Shown: positions 8,564 through 16,618 of the stretch, piece by piece
How positions within the stretch are numbered: position 1 is the stretch's first letter
Layout: each line of letters starts with the position of its first letter
Assembly (NCBI RefSeq): GCF_046237015.1
Contig: NZ_JBJYIN010000010.1
Location: forward strand, 62,001 to 126,000
Length of the DNA: 64,000 nt
Direction of reading: 5' to 3'
Source of the DNA: JBJYIN01 sp046237015
GTDB taxonomy: Bacteria > Pseudomonadota > Gammaproteobacteria > Enterobacterales > Enterobacteriaceae
Made by a program: the position numbers and the translations under genes
Notes under the pieces: generated by a model
Databases searched by the model: none
The model's input: the letters and a program-made list of their open reading frames with translations, nothing else
Told to the model about the DNA's origin: nothing

Positions 8564-8586
8564 AACGCCCTGAATTTCAGGGCGTT
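8564..8586. terminator. Bidirectional terminator between tusA and zntA
   Basis: Perfect 10-bp stem AACGCCCTGA / TCAGGGCGTT with a 3-base loop. A short T-run follows on the plus strand (GTTTTT). It starts 6 bases after the tusA stop and ends 9 bases from the zntA stop, so it can end both convergent transcripts. Confidence 0.8.
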
Positions 8587-8595
8587 ACACAGTTT

Positions 8596-10908
8596 TTACT
8601 CACCTTTCTTTTTCAGCAATCGTAACGCATTGGCGGTGACTAATGCTGTTGCGCCGGAGTCTGCCAGCACAGCAAGCCAAAGCCCTGTGATACCCAAGAT
8701 GCTGGTGACCAGAAACACCGCTTTTAACCCCAGTGCAATACTAATATTCTGCCGAATATTCGCGTTTGTTGCCCGAGAGAGCCGAATCATGCTGGCTAAG
8801 CCACCGAGGCGGCTGTGTGTTAGCGCAGCGTCAGCGGTTTCTAACGCAACGTCAGTGCCACTTCCCATCGCAATCCCAATGGTTGAGGCCTTCATGGCCG
8901 GCGCATCATTGATGCCGTCTCCGACCATCGCGACCGGGTGCTGCTGATTCAGCTCACTTATCGCTGCGACCTTGTCGGCAGGTAGCAGGCTTGCGCGATA
9001 ATTGATGCCTAAATCAGTAGCGATAGCGGCGGCGGCACGAGGATTGTCGCCAGTGAGCATAATGCAGCGGATGTCCATGCTTTGCAGGTCAGCCAATGCA
9101 TTGCGCGCATCGGTACGCAATGTGTCTCGTAGCGCCAGTAAGCCCAGTACGCGACGATCTTCTTGCACCACCACGACGGTTTTGCCTTCGCTTTCTAATG
9201 TTTCAACCTGTTGCTGCCAGAGGTGATCCAGCATATTCGGCTCTAATCTGGCTGGTGCGCTAACCTGAATGAGCTTACCGGCGATCGTCCCTTCCACACC
9301 AACACCGGCGAGCGCACGGCGATTTTCTGCAACTGGCAGGAAGGCGCTGGCGGTGTGCGCATGTTGCACAATGGCTTGGGCGAGTGGGTGGTGGGAACCG
9401 GATTCGATGGCCGCCGCGCGCGTCAATAACGCGGTTTCACTCACGCCAGCCGTTGGTAAGATATCGGTAACCTGCGGTTTGCCCTCCGTCAGCGTCCCCG
9501 TTTTATCAAAAGCGATCGTGCGGATGCTGCCGAGTGCTTCCAGCGCGGCACCGCCTTTGATGAGGGCGCCCTGACGGGTCGCTGCTGCCAAACCGGATGT
9601 AATTGCAGCGGGCGTAGAGATAACCAGCGCACAAGGGCAGCCAATCAATAACAGCGTTAACCCACGGTAAATCCAGTCCTGCCAAGGCAACCCGAGCAAT
9701 AGCGGCGGTAGCAGAATAACCAGCAGCGATAGAAGCATGATGGCGGGGGTGTAGTAACGGCTAAAGCGGTCGAGGAAACGTTCTATCGGTGCGCGTCGCG
9801 TTTCGGCTTCCTCGATTAACTGTAGAATACGATCGATCGCGCTATTGCCTGGTTGCGAAATGACGCGTAACTGCACCATTTTATCGACGCACAAACTGCC
9901 AGCAGCGATCTTGTCACCCGCGCGGCGTTCAACGGGTACCGATTCACCCGTTAACGCACTTTCATCAAAGCTCGCTTCGGTAATAAGTAGCTCTGCATCG
10001 GCGGGCAGGCGTCCCCCAGGCGCAACTTCAATGACATCACCGGGTAAGAGGCTGGCAACGGGCACCTTAACGCGTCGTTCATTTTTAATTACGATGGCAT
10101 CTTCGGGGATCAGCGCCATCAGTGAGGTAACACCTTGTCGCGCACGGTTAGCCGCATAGGCTTCCAGTTGCTCCCCCAACATAAAGAGCAGCAGAATGAT
10201 CGTCGCTTCGGTGGTGGCACCAATCAGGAGCGCACCGATGGAGGCCACACTCATTAGCGTCTCGATCGCGAAAGGCGTACCGGAGCGGGTCAGCTGCATC
10301 GCCTTTTTCAAGATAGGAACAAGGCCGATAAGCGTGGTGGCGATAAATGCTATTTCACCGAACGCACTATTCAGTAATGAGACTCCCCAGCTTGCCGCTG
10401 CCAGCAACACGAAAAGCGTCAGGAAGCCATATTCCATAATAAAATGGCGAGAATCAGGAGAAGGCTGTGTTTTGGCTGGCGTGAGATCTTGTAACGTGAA
10501 ACCGACTTGTTGAACGGCATGTTGGACTTGGGAGCGGACATCTTGCTGGGCTGAAACAATTAGTTTTTCAGTGGCGAATAACACGTCGACGTGTTCAATA
10601 CCCTGAAGGTTTTTTACTGCATTTTCTACTTTTCGTGCGCAGCTTGGACAATCCATGCCGCTGATTTTCCAACTGAAACGTTGGTGGGAACGGGATCGGT
10701 CACTGTCTCCGCCGTCAGGATCATCAGAATCGGCATTATCGCCACTTTCGGACGCACCGTTATCAGTGGTCCTACCGGTATTGGCCACGGAGCTGGGGGC
10801 TTGCTTTACGGCACAGCAGCTTTTTTCTGCGTGTGATACGGATGTTGCATGAGCATGACAGCAGGCTGATTTTTCACCGCTGTGAGCGTGGTGCTGATGA
10901 GAATGCAT
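8596..10908 (-). CDS. zntA: Zn(II)/Cd(II)/Pb(II)-exporting P-type ATPase ZntA
   Basis: A 770-residue P1B-ATPase that pumps Zn, Cd and Pb out of the cytoplasm. In order: a His/Cys-rich N-terminal tail (residues 1-35), an acidic SerAsp linker, an HMA domain with GMDCPSC (residues 84-90), the membrane motif GCPCALVIS, phosphorylation site DKTGTLTEG, hinge GDGINDAPAMK, and the C-terminal metal-site Asp in LADSGATALVTANALRLL. The enzyme is longer than E. coli ZntA (732 aa), almost all of it in the N-terminal tail, which could add metal-binding capacity. GGAGGAAGG precedes the ATG. It is upstream of and convergent with tusA. Confidence 0.96.
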   Translation of the reverse strand: MHSHQHHAHSGEKSACCHAHATSVSHAEKSCCAVKQAPSSVANTGRTTDNGASESGDNADSDDPDGGDSDRSRSHQRFSWKISGMDCPSCARKVENAVKNLQGIEHVDVLFATEKLIVSAQQDVRSQVQHAVQQVGFTLQDLTPAKTQPSPDSRHFIMEYGFLTLFVLLAAASWGVSLLNSAFGEIAFIATTLIGLVPILKKAMQLTRSGTPFAIETLMSVASIGALLIGATTEATIILLLFMLGEQLEAYAANRARQGVTSLMALIPEDAIVIKNERRVKVPVASLLPGDVIEVAPGGRLPADAELLITEASFDESALTGESVPVERRAGDKIAAGSLCVDKMVQLRVISQPGNSAIDRILQLIEEAETRRAPIERFLDRFSRYYTPAIMLLSLLVILLPPLLLGLPWQDWIYRGLTLLLIGCPCALVISTPAAITSGLAAATRQGALIKGGAALEALGSIRTIAFDKTGTLTEGKPQVTDILPTAGVSETALLTRAAAIESGSHHPLAQAIVQHAHTASAFLPVAENRRALAGVGVEGTIAGKLIQVSAPARLEPNMLDHLWQQQVETLESEGKTVVVVQEDRRVLGLLALRDTLRTDARNALADLQSMDIRCIMLTGDNPRAAAAIATDLGINYRASLLPADKVAAISELNQQHPVAMVGDGINDAPAMKASTIGIAMGSGTDVALETADAALTHSRLGGLASMIRLSRATNANIRQNISIALGLKAVFLVTSILGITGLWLAVLADSGATALVTANALRLLKKKGE

Positions 10909-10926
10909 ACCTTCCTCCTATGTTGA

Positions 10927-10941
10927 TGATAGTGATTCTCA
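10927..10941 (-). promoter_or_regulatory. Fur-box-like palindrome in the zntA leader
   Basis: Read on the minus strand the sequence is TGAGAATCACTATCA, which matches the 7-1-7 Fur consensus TGATAATnATTATCA at 12 of 14 specified positions. It lies between a TAAAAT -10-like hexamer and the zntA ribosome-binding site, about 20 bases before the start codon. I see no clear ZntR (MerR-type) dyad of the E. coli kind in this leader. This is a sequence match only. Confidence 0.5.
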
Positions 10942-10998
10942 TCAAAGATTTTACACCGTTGCATGCGGCTACTCCAGCATTTGCATGTGCTGTGGCCG

Positions 10999-11628
10999 TT
11001 AAAAATAGAGCGAGCGAACAATAAGGAAATGTCCGCCAAAATAACCGATCGCCACAATGACCTGATGGGCGCGAAAACTGAATCGATAATGGTGAATAAG
11101 CCAGGCTGCATGCGCGATGAATAGCAGCGAACAACCAGCCAGTAAAGAGAAGTTATCATCGGTTCCCAAAGCAAAATAATGTTCTCCTGCGACCCAAACC
11201 ATCAGTGTTGTCATCAGAATAAAAGCACATGCTGGCCAGCGCTGGCGTTCAAGTGAGCCCCAGAGGGTCGCGATCAACGTTGCGGCTAATACGGCAAGTA
11301 TCAGCACCAGCGGCCAGAAGAATGTCAGCGTCATTTGGCTGACGAAGAAACTGATGGTGTAGAGAAGATGGGACACAAAGTAGGCGGAAAACGCATAGAA
11401 CAAACGTTGCGTTGGAAGCAGCAGCAGCGCGTCTGCAACCAGCGTCGCCAGCAACCCGGCGACGATAAAATAGCCTGCGATGTTCAGAAACGGGTTTTGC
11501 CAGGCTAATGCGAGTAAAAGCAATAATGTGACCGGTTTGAATAGCCAGCGTTGCCATTCCGGGCCACGGTAGCTGGCATCTACGTATAACCAACCAGAGA
11601 GCAGTACGGCAATAAATGACCAAAGCAT
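10999..11628 (-). CDS. yhhN: YhhN family membrane protein (lysoplasmalogenase-like)
   Basis: A 209-residue protein with about eight hydrophobic helices, starting MLWSFIAVLLSGWLYVDASYRG. It belongs to the YhhN/TMEM86 family, whose animal members hydrolyse lysoplasmalogen; the bacterial role is uncertain. It is upstream of zntA on the same strand with a 90-bp gap, as in E. coli. Confidence 0.88.
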   Translation of the reverse strand: MLWSFIAVLLSGWLYVDASYRGPEWQRWLFKPVTLLLLLALAWQNPFLNIAGYFIVAGLLATLVADALLLLPTQRLFYAFSAYFVSHLLYTISFFVSQMTLTFFWPLVLILAVLAATLIATLWGSLERQRWPACAFILMTTLMVWVAGEHYFALGTDDNFSLLAGCSLLFIAHAAWLIHHYRFSFRAHQVIVAIGYFGGHFLIVRSLYF

Positions 11629-11811
11629 AGATTGTCCTTATTGGAGGATAATGTCAGGTTTAGCCCTTTCTTGGTTCAATGCAGGGGATGAATATCAGTA
11701 TAAACAACATCCGGTGAGACGGATGCGAATACCTACGCTTCATGTTATTTTATCGGCCTGTTTTTACTACAGATGAGCGTCGTCACGTCTGTTGAAGGAG
11801 AGTGGTGTTGA

Positions 11812-12132
11812 ATGAGTAATGAATCCGCACTGTATCGTATTCAATTTATTAATAACGGTAAAAATTACCAGCTTTATGTGCGCGAGTTAGTGTCGAGCAG
11901 TTTGTTCGGCTTTATTGAAATTGCTGATTTTGTTTTCGATAGCCAGTCAACGGTATTGGTTGATCCTTCTACAGAAAAGCTCAAAACGGAGTTTTCTGGC
12001 GTTAGCCGCAGTTTTATTCCTTTACAGGCGATTATTCGTATTGATGCCGTGACGGAAAAAGGCAGCGCCCAGATTTCAGATTTGGGCGATAACGTGACGA
12101 ACTTCCCTTATCTGCCGGGTAAAAAGCCCTGA
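11812..12132 (+). CDS. DUF1820 family protein
   Basis: A 106-residue soluble protein: ALYRIQFINNGKNYQLYVRELVSSSLFGFIEIADFVFD, then STVLVDPSTEKLKTEFSGV and SFIPLQAIIRIDAV. This is the conserved core of DUF1820, a small family common in pseudomonads and other gammaproteobacteria, with no assigned function. GGAG lies at 11799-11802. It is divergent from yhhN and followed by a 37-codon ORF. Confidence 0.8.
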   Translation: MSNESALYRIQFINNGKNYQLYVRELVSSSLFGFIEIADFVFDSQSTVLVDPSTEKLKTEFSGVSRSFIPLQAIIRIDAVTEKGSAQISDLGDNVTNFPYLPGKKP

Positions 12133-12135
12133 CGG

Positions 12136-12249
12136 ATGGACGAATTCCCGTTTCTGTTACTCGGCGCATTTGTCTTGATTGTGCTGTTGGCTGGTCGTCA
12201 GTTTTGCTCCCCGAGCATCGTGAAAGTCACGGTTTCGGGGGATGTTTAG
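12136..12249 (+). CDS. Putative 37-residue single-pass membrane peptide, possible yhhM remnant
   Basis: ORF from ATG 12136 to TAG 12247, three bases after the DUF1820 stop. It reads a short N-terminus, one hydrophobic helix (FPFLLLGAFVLIVLLAG, about residues 4-20), then a short polar tail. In E. coli yhhM (DUF2500), whose product starts with a similar membrane anchor, lies between yhhN and yhhL, as this ORF does. It may be the truncated beginning of yhhM, its tail now running through a terminator hairpin and the end of convergent yhhL. It could equally be a chance ORF. Confidence 0.35.
   Translation: MDEFPFLLLGAFVLIVLLAGRQFCSPSIVKVTVSGDV
12211..12242. terminator. Stem-loop between DUF1820 gene and yhhL
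   Basis: CCCCGA ... TCGGGG with an inner CGTGA / TCACG stem forms a long, slightly bulged hairpin. It overlaps the last codons of yhhL on the minus strand. No strong T-run is present on either side, so its terminator role is plausible but not certain. Confidence 0.5.
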
Positions 12250-12511
12250 GCTGTTTCTTTTGCCATGCCAGCAGTTCAAATACGCCAAATAAAAAAATGC
12301 GGGCCTGTAAGGCTCGGCTAAGTGGCGTGTTCCCCTTCGGCTGACTGGATTTCAGTAACAGCAATTGGAAGCCATGCATCAGGATCGTAAATAACATCGC
12401 CACTATCATGAAAATATTGAGTGGCTTGGGGAACGGCTGAATCAGATTTAAAATCAGAAATCCCCATACGCCCAGCATCAACAGTCGCCCCAGATTAATC
12501 CATATCATCAT
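12227..12511 (-). CDS. yhhL: DUF1145 family membrane protein YhhL
   Basis: A 94-residue protein with two or three hydrophobic segments (starts MMIWINLGRLLMLGVWGFLI, then LNIFMIVAMLFTILMHGFQL) and a basic Pro/Lys-rich tail. Same family, size and position as E. coli YhhL, directly downstream of rsmD. Function unknown. Confidence 0.85.
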   Translation of the reverse strand: MMIWINLGRLLMLGVWGFLILNLIQPFPKPLNIFMIVAMLFTILMHGFQLLLLKSSQPKGNTPLSRALQARIFLFGVFELLAWQKKQPKHPPKP

Positions 12512-12550
12512 GTGCCCCTTACTCTTTTTAACAATGGGTCGCTGAAAAAA

Positions 12551-13126
12551 TCATTGGCGAATGTATAAACGATAGGCAACTTGACCGGCGATTTTTTCGC
12601 GGTGTAATTGCCAGTTATCCGGTATAGCCAACTGCGTGTTCTCTGCCTCGGTTTCCACGTAGATCCAGGCTTCTGCTGCCAACCAGCCTTGCTGTTCCAA
12701 CAATGAAAGCGTGTTGTTCAATAAGTCTTTGCGAAATGGTGGATCGAGAAACACAACATCGAAAGGCTCACCCGCCTGAGCCAGCCAGCGTAGCGTATCG
12801 GTATTGATGACTCGCGCATTTTCCGCTCGTAGCAGCGCCAGATTCTGCGTTAATTGTTGCGCTATCGCTCGTTCGGTTTCCAATAATGTGGCATGGGCCG
12901 CATAACGAGAGAGAGCCTCTAGTCCCAATGCACCACTACCAGCAAAACAATCCAGACAACGGGCCTCCTGAATCACTGGGGCTAACCAGTTAAACAACGT
13001 CTCACGCACCCGATCGGTTGTCGGTCGTAAACCTGGGCTTTCGGGAACCGGAAGTTTTCTGCCGCGCCATTGACCTCCGATAATTCGGATTTGTCCGGCG
13101 GCTGATGATGCGTTTTTTTTAGCCAT
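12551..13126 (-). CDS. rsmD: 16S rRNA (guanine(966)-N(2))-methyltransferase RsmD
   Basis: A 191-residue SAM-dependent methyltransferase that modifies G966 of 16S rRNA in the assembled 30S subunit. RIIGGQWRGRKLPVPESPGLRPTTDRVRE is at the N-terminus, SAM-binding DCFAGSGALGLEALSR is near residues 59-74, and the catalytic DPPF motif follows in FDVVFLDPPFRKD. It is divergent from ftsY, the conserved enterobacterial arrangement. Confidence 0.95.
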   Translation of the reverse strand: MAKKNASSAAGQIRIIGGQWRGRKLPVPESPGLRPTTDRVRETLFNWLAPVIQEARCLDCFAGSGALGLEALSRYAAHATLLETERAIAQQLTQNLALLRAENARVINTDTLRWLAQAGEPFDVVFLDPPFRKDLLNNTLSLLEQQGWLAAEAWIYVETEAENTQLAIPDNWQLHREKIAGQVAYRLYIRQ

Positions 13127-13406
13127 AGCTCGTAGATTGGTTGGTGTGCCGTGTTACCGATCGGCGTAGTCAGGAAAATTCTGGCGCTATTCTAACGACG
13201 GTTAGGTGTAGAGGGAATGTTAAGATCGGTTTGTTTAAGTAACATAAGCCAAAAGTGTAGGGTCGCCGACATACTTCGTTACGGAGATTGTCTTCTTTTG
13301 GCCCTGTTGCCTGCGTGTTGCTGTTGGCAGGAAAGTGTTAAACTTGTGGTTTAACGATGATTTTCATTGATTCGCTGCGCGAAGCGGCGTGGAGCGCGAT
13401 TGCAAC

Positions 13407-14774
13407 ATGACAAAAGAAAAGAAGCGCGGGTTTTTCTCCTGGCTGGGATTAGGTCGACAAGAGGAAGAACAAAAAGAGCAACCGCAAGAACCAACGGACG
13501 TTCAGGATGCCTCTGCCGTATTGCCAGAAACAACGACGAATGAATCGCCTGATCGCAGTCATCATGATGATATCGCTGAACCAAACAGTGAGACTCCGGT
13601 TGCGCTGACCTCCTCGGAGACGCCGCATACTGACGCTGTGGAATTGATACCTGATGCCGAACAGGCAGAAGACGAGATGGCTGTGGAGGCTGAACCGTCT
13701 GAGCCGCAACAACAACAGGTTGAACCCGCGCAAATTGCCGAGTCTGAACAGATTAGCTCGTCGCATGAAGATGAGCGGCCTGAGGATGTGCCTGAAGAGG
13801 ATGACGCCCCTGTTGCGTCAGCGCCGGTATTGCAGGAGCAGGAACGCCCGACGAAAGAAGGATTTTTTGCCCGTCTGAAACGTGGTCTGATAAAAACGCG
13901 TCAAAATCTGGGTTCAGGATTTATCGGATTGTTTCGCGGTAAGAAAATTGACGATGATTTGTTTGATGAACTGGAAGAGCAACTGTTGGTTGCCGATGTT
14001 GGGGTAGAGACCACTCGCAAGATCATTACCAGTCTGACGGAACACGCTAATCGTCGACAGCTGAAAGATGCTGATACGCTTTTTGTTAAGCTAAAAGAAG
14101 AAATGTCGACCATTCTTGCTAAGGTTGATGAGCCGCTGAATATTGAAGGCAAGACGCCTTATGTCATCCTGATGGTAGGGGTGAACGGCGTTGGTAAAAC
14201 TACCACGATCGGGAAAATGGCGCGTCAGTTTCAGGCTCAGGGGAAATCGGTCATGTTGGCAGCGGGGGATACGTTCCGTGCTGCCGCAGTGGAACAGCTT
14301 CAGGTTTGGGGTCAGCGCAACAACGTTGCGGTGGTGGCGCAGCATACGGGCGCAGACTCCGCCTCTGTCATTTTTGATACCATTCAGGCTGCTAAAGCGC
14401 GTGGTGTTGATGTGTTGATTGCGGATACCGCTGGTCGATTGCAAAACAAAGCACATCTGATGGAAGAGTTGAAAAAGATTGTGCGTGTGATGAAAAAGCT
14501 GGATGAAGATGCACCGCATGAAGTGATGCTGACATTGGATGCCAGTACTGGACAGAACGCCGTGAGCCAGACCAAGCTATTCAATGAAGCTGTCGGCCTG
14601 ACGGGGATTGTGTTGACCAAATTGGATGGCACCGCCAAAGGCGGAGTCATTTTTGCCATTGCCGATCAGTTCGGTATTCCAATCCGTTATATCGGCGTTG
14701 GGGAAGGCATCGAAGATTTACGGCCATTTAAGGCTGATGATTTTATTGAGGCACTTTTTGCCCGAGAGGATTAA
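13407..14774 (+). CDS. ftsY: Signal recognition particle receptor FtsY
   Basis: A 455-residue GTPase that receives SRP-ribosome complexes at the inner membrane. The N-terminal A domain (residues 1-150) is very acidic and repetitive (Glu, Gln, Pro), followed by the N helix bundle and the G domain with P-loop GVNGVGKTTT (near 256-265), DTAGR (near 338), and TKLDGTAKGG (near 403). MTKEKKRGFFSWLG at 13407 matches the E. coli start; the in-frame GTG six codons earlier is disfavoured. It is first in the ftsYEX operon. Confidence 0.96.
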   Translation: MTKEKKRGFFSWLGLGRQEEEQKEQPQEPTDVQDASAVLPETTTNESPDRSHHDDIAEPNSETPVALTSSETPHTDAVELIPDAEQAEDEMAVEAEPSEPQQQQVEPAQIAESEQISSSHEDERPEDVPEEDDAPVASAPVLQEQERPTKEGFFARLKRGLIKTRQNLGSGFIGLFRGKKIDDDLFDELEEQLLVADVGVETTRKIITSLTEHANRRQLKDADTLFVKLKEEMSTILAKVDEPLNIEGKTPYVILMVGVNGVGKTTTIGKMARQFQAQGKSVMLAAGDTFRAAAVEQLQVWGQRNNVAVVAQHTGADSASVIFDTIQAAKARGVDVLIADTAGRLQNKAHLMEELKKIVRVMKKLDEDAPHEVMLTLDASTGQNAVSQTKLFNEAVGLTGIVLTKLDGTAKGGVIFAIADQFGIPIRYIGVGEGIEDLRPFKADDFIEALFARED

Positions 14775-14779
14775 AACGG

Positions 14780-15451
14780 ATGATTCGTTTTGAACAAGTC
14801 AGTAAAGCGTATCTCGGTGGACGCCAAGCGCTACAAGGGGTCGATTTCCATTTGCGTCCGGCAGAAATGGCGTTTCTGACCGGCCATTCCGGTGCCGGGA
14901 AAAGTACGCTGTTAAAACTGATTTGTGGTATTGAACGACCTAGCGCAGGCCAAATTCTTTTTGGTGGGCACAATATCAGCCGGTTGAGGAAAAGCGAGGT
15001 TCCCTTTCTACGTCGCCAGATCGGAATGATCTTTCAGGATCACCATTTACTGATGGAAAGGACCGTTTATGACAACGTAGCGATGCCGCTGATCATTTCA
15101 GGGGCCAGCAGCGAGGACATTCGTCGTCGGGTTTCGGCGGCGTTGGATAAGGTTGGGCTACTGGATAAAGCCCGAAATTATCCAATCCAGCTTTCAGGCG
15201 GAGAGCAGCAACGGGTCGGCATTGCGCGTGCGGTGGTGAATAAGCCCGCGGTATTATTGGCGGACGAACCAACGGGTAATCTGGATGATGCGCTGTCCGA
15301 GGGGATTTTGCGTTTGTTTGAAGAGTTTAACCGGGTTGGCGTGACGGTGTTGATGGCAACCCACGATACCGGGTTGATTGCTCGTCGTCATTATCGGGTT
15401 CTGACGCTATCCGATGGTCGCATGATTGGGGGAAATCATCATGGCGAATAA
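14780..15451 (+). CDS. ftsE: Cell division ATP-binding protein FtsE
   Basis: A 223-residue ABC ATPase: Walker A GHSGAGKST (near residues 36-44), signature LSGGEQQRVGIARA, Walker B LLADEPTGNLD. With FtsX it forms the divisome complex that activates peptidoglycan amidases through EnvC. It starts 5 bases after ftsY and its end overlaps ftsX by 11 bases. Confidence 0.96.
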   Translation: MIRFEQVSKAYLGGRQALQGVDFHLRPAEMAFLTGHSGAGKSTLLKLICGIERPSAGQILFGGHNISRLRKSEVPFLRRQIGMIFQDHHLLMERTVYDNVAMPLIISGASSEDIRRRVSAALDKVGLLDKARNYPIQLSGGEQQRVGIARAVVNKPAVLLADEPTGNLDDALSEGILRLFEEFNRVGVTVLMATHDTGLIARRHYRVLTLSDGRMIGGNHHGE

Positions 15452-16409
15452 CATCCGTAACGCGAAGAAACCGGGTATGAAGGCTAAGGCATTACGTGGT
15501 GGATGGCAGGAACAATGGCGTTACGCCTGGGCAAATACGCTGCATGATATGTTGCGCCAACCATTGGCAACATTGCTGACGGTGATGGTTATCGCCATTT
15601 CTCTGGCGTTGCCCAGTATTTGCTACCTGGTGTGGAAGAACGTTAGTGAAGCGGCTACCCAGTGGTATCCCTCACCACAGCTGACCGTGTATCTGGATAA
15701 ATCATTGGATGATAATGCGGCACAAGCGGTGATCGCTCGGCTTCAGTCTGAAGACGGTGTCGAAAAAGTGAATTACCTGTCGCGCGATGAGGCGATGGGC
15801 GAGTTTCGCAACTGGTCTGGTTTTGGTGGGGCGTTGGATATGCTGGAGGAAAACCCGCTGCCTGCTGTAGCGATTATTACCCCCAACATGAGTTTTCAGG
15901 GCGCTGACACCTTAACGACATTGCGCGATCGGGTAGCGACGACGGAAGGTGTGGATGAAGTACGGATGGACGATAGCTGGTTTGCCAGATTGATCGCTTT
16001 GACTAGCCTCGTCGGCCAAATTGCGGCAACGATTGGTATATTGATGGTGATCGCCGTATTTTTAGTGATTGGTAACAGCGTGCGTCTGAGCATCTTTAGT
16101 CGTCGGGAAACTATTAACGTGATGAAGCTGATCGGTGCAACCGATGGTTTTATCCTGCGTCCGTTCTTGAATGGTGGCGCAGTCATGGGGTTCGGTGGCG
16201 CTGTACTATCGTTGATCCTGTCTCAGGCGCTGGTATGGAAACTCAGTTCTGTCGTCGCGCAGGTCGCATCCGTATTCGGTACGACCTTTACCGTGAAAGG
16301 TCTGAGCTGGGATGAGTCTCTGTTGCTATTGCTGGTTGCCGGAATGATCGGTTGGCTGGCGGCCTGGTTGGCGACGGTTCAACATTTACGTCGCTTTACA
16401 CCGCAATAG
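15441..16409 (+). CDS. ftsX: Cell division permease-like protein FtsX
   Basis: A 322-residue membrane protein: cytoplasmic N-terminus, TM1 (TLLTVMVIAISLALPSICYL), a periplasmic domain that in E. coli binds EnvC, and three further TM helices. ATG 15441 after GGGGG is preferred over the frame start 15 bases earlier. It overlaps the end of ftsE, so the two are translationally coupled. Confidence 0.95.
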   Translation: MANNIRNAKKPGMKAKALRGGWQEQWRYAWANTLHDMLRQPLATLLTVMVIAISLALPSICYLVWKNVSEAATQWYPSPQLTVYLDKSLDDNAAQAVIARLQSEDGVEKVNYLSRDEAMGEFRNWSGFGGALDMLEENPLPAVAIITPNMSFQGADTLTTLRDRVATTEGVDEVRMDDSWFARLIALTSLVGQIAATIGILMVIAVFLVIGNSVRLSIFSRRETINVMKLIGATDGFILRPFLNGGAVMGFGGAVLSLILSQALVWKLSSVVAQVASVFGTTFTVKGLSWDESLLLLLVAGMIGWLAAWLATVQHLRRFTPQ

Positions 16410-16454
16410 CTTTTTTTGATATATTACGGTGTAAAGTAATGGCGCAATAGGTTT

Positions 16455-16482
16455 GGAACTTGTGAAGAAAATCACAGTCTGA
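16455..16482 (+). promoter_or_regulatory. Sigma-E type promoter overlapping a CRP site, upstream of rpoH
   Basis: GGAACTT (16455-16461) is followed after 16 bases by TCTGA (16478-16482), which fits the sigma-E -35 and -10 elements. Inside the spacer, TGTGA-N6-TCACA (16461-16476) is a perfect CRP core. Both sigma-E control and cAMP-CRP control of rpoH are known in E. coli. Here the CRP site occupies the sigma-E spacer itself, so bound CRP would be expected to compete with sigma-E polymerase. Confidence 0.8.
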
Positions 16483-16618
16483 ATCCAGAGCGCGTTTTTA
16501 GCGCATTAACATAAAACGCGATGCTAGCGTGGTGTTAGAATAGCGCCTTGTCTATATCTGTCGTGTTGACAGATTGACTGAAAAAGTGTCACGTAACGGT
16601 AGTAATGAGAGGGGTTGA

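Noticed and set aside
10909..10998. Classical ZntR operator upstream of zntA
   Set aside because: No CTGGAGTC-type dyad with a 19-20 base spacer between promoter hexamers could be found.
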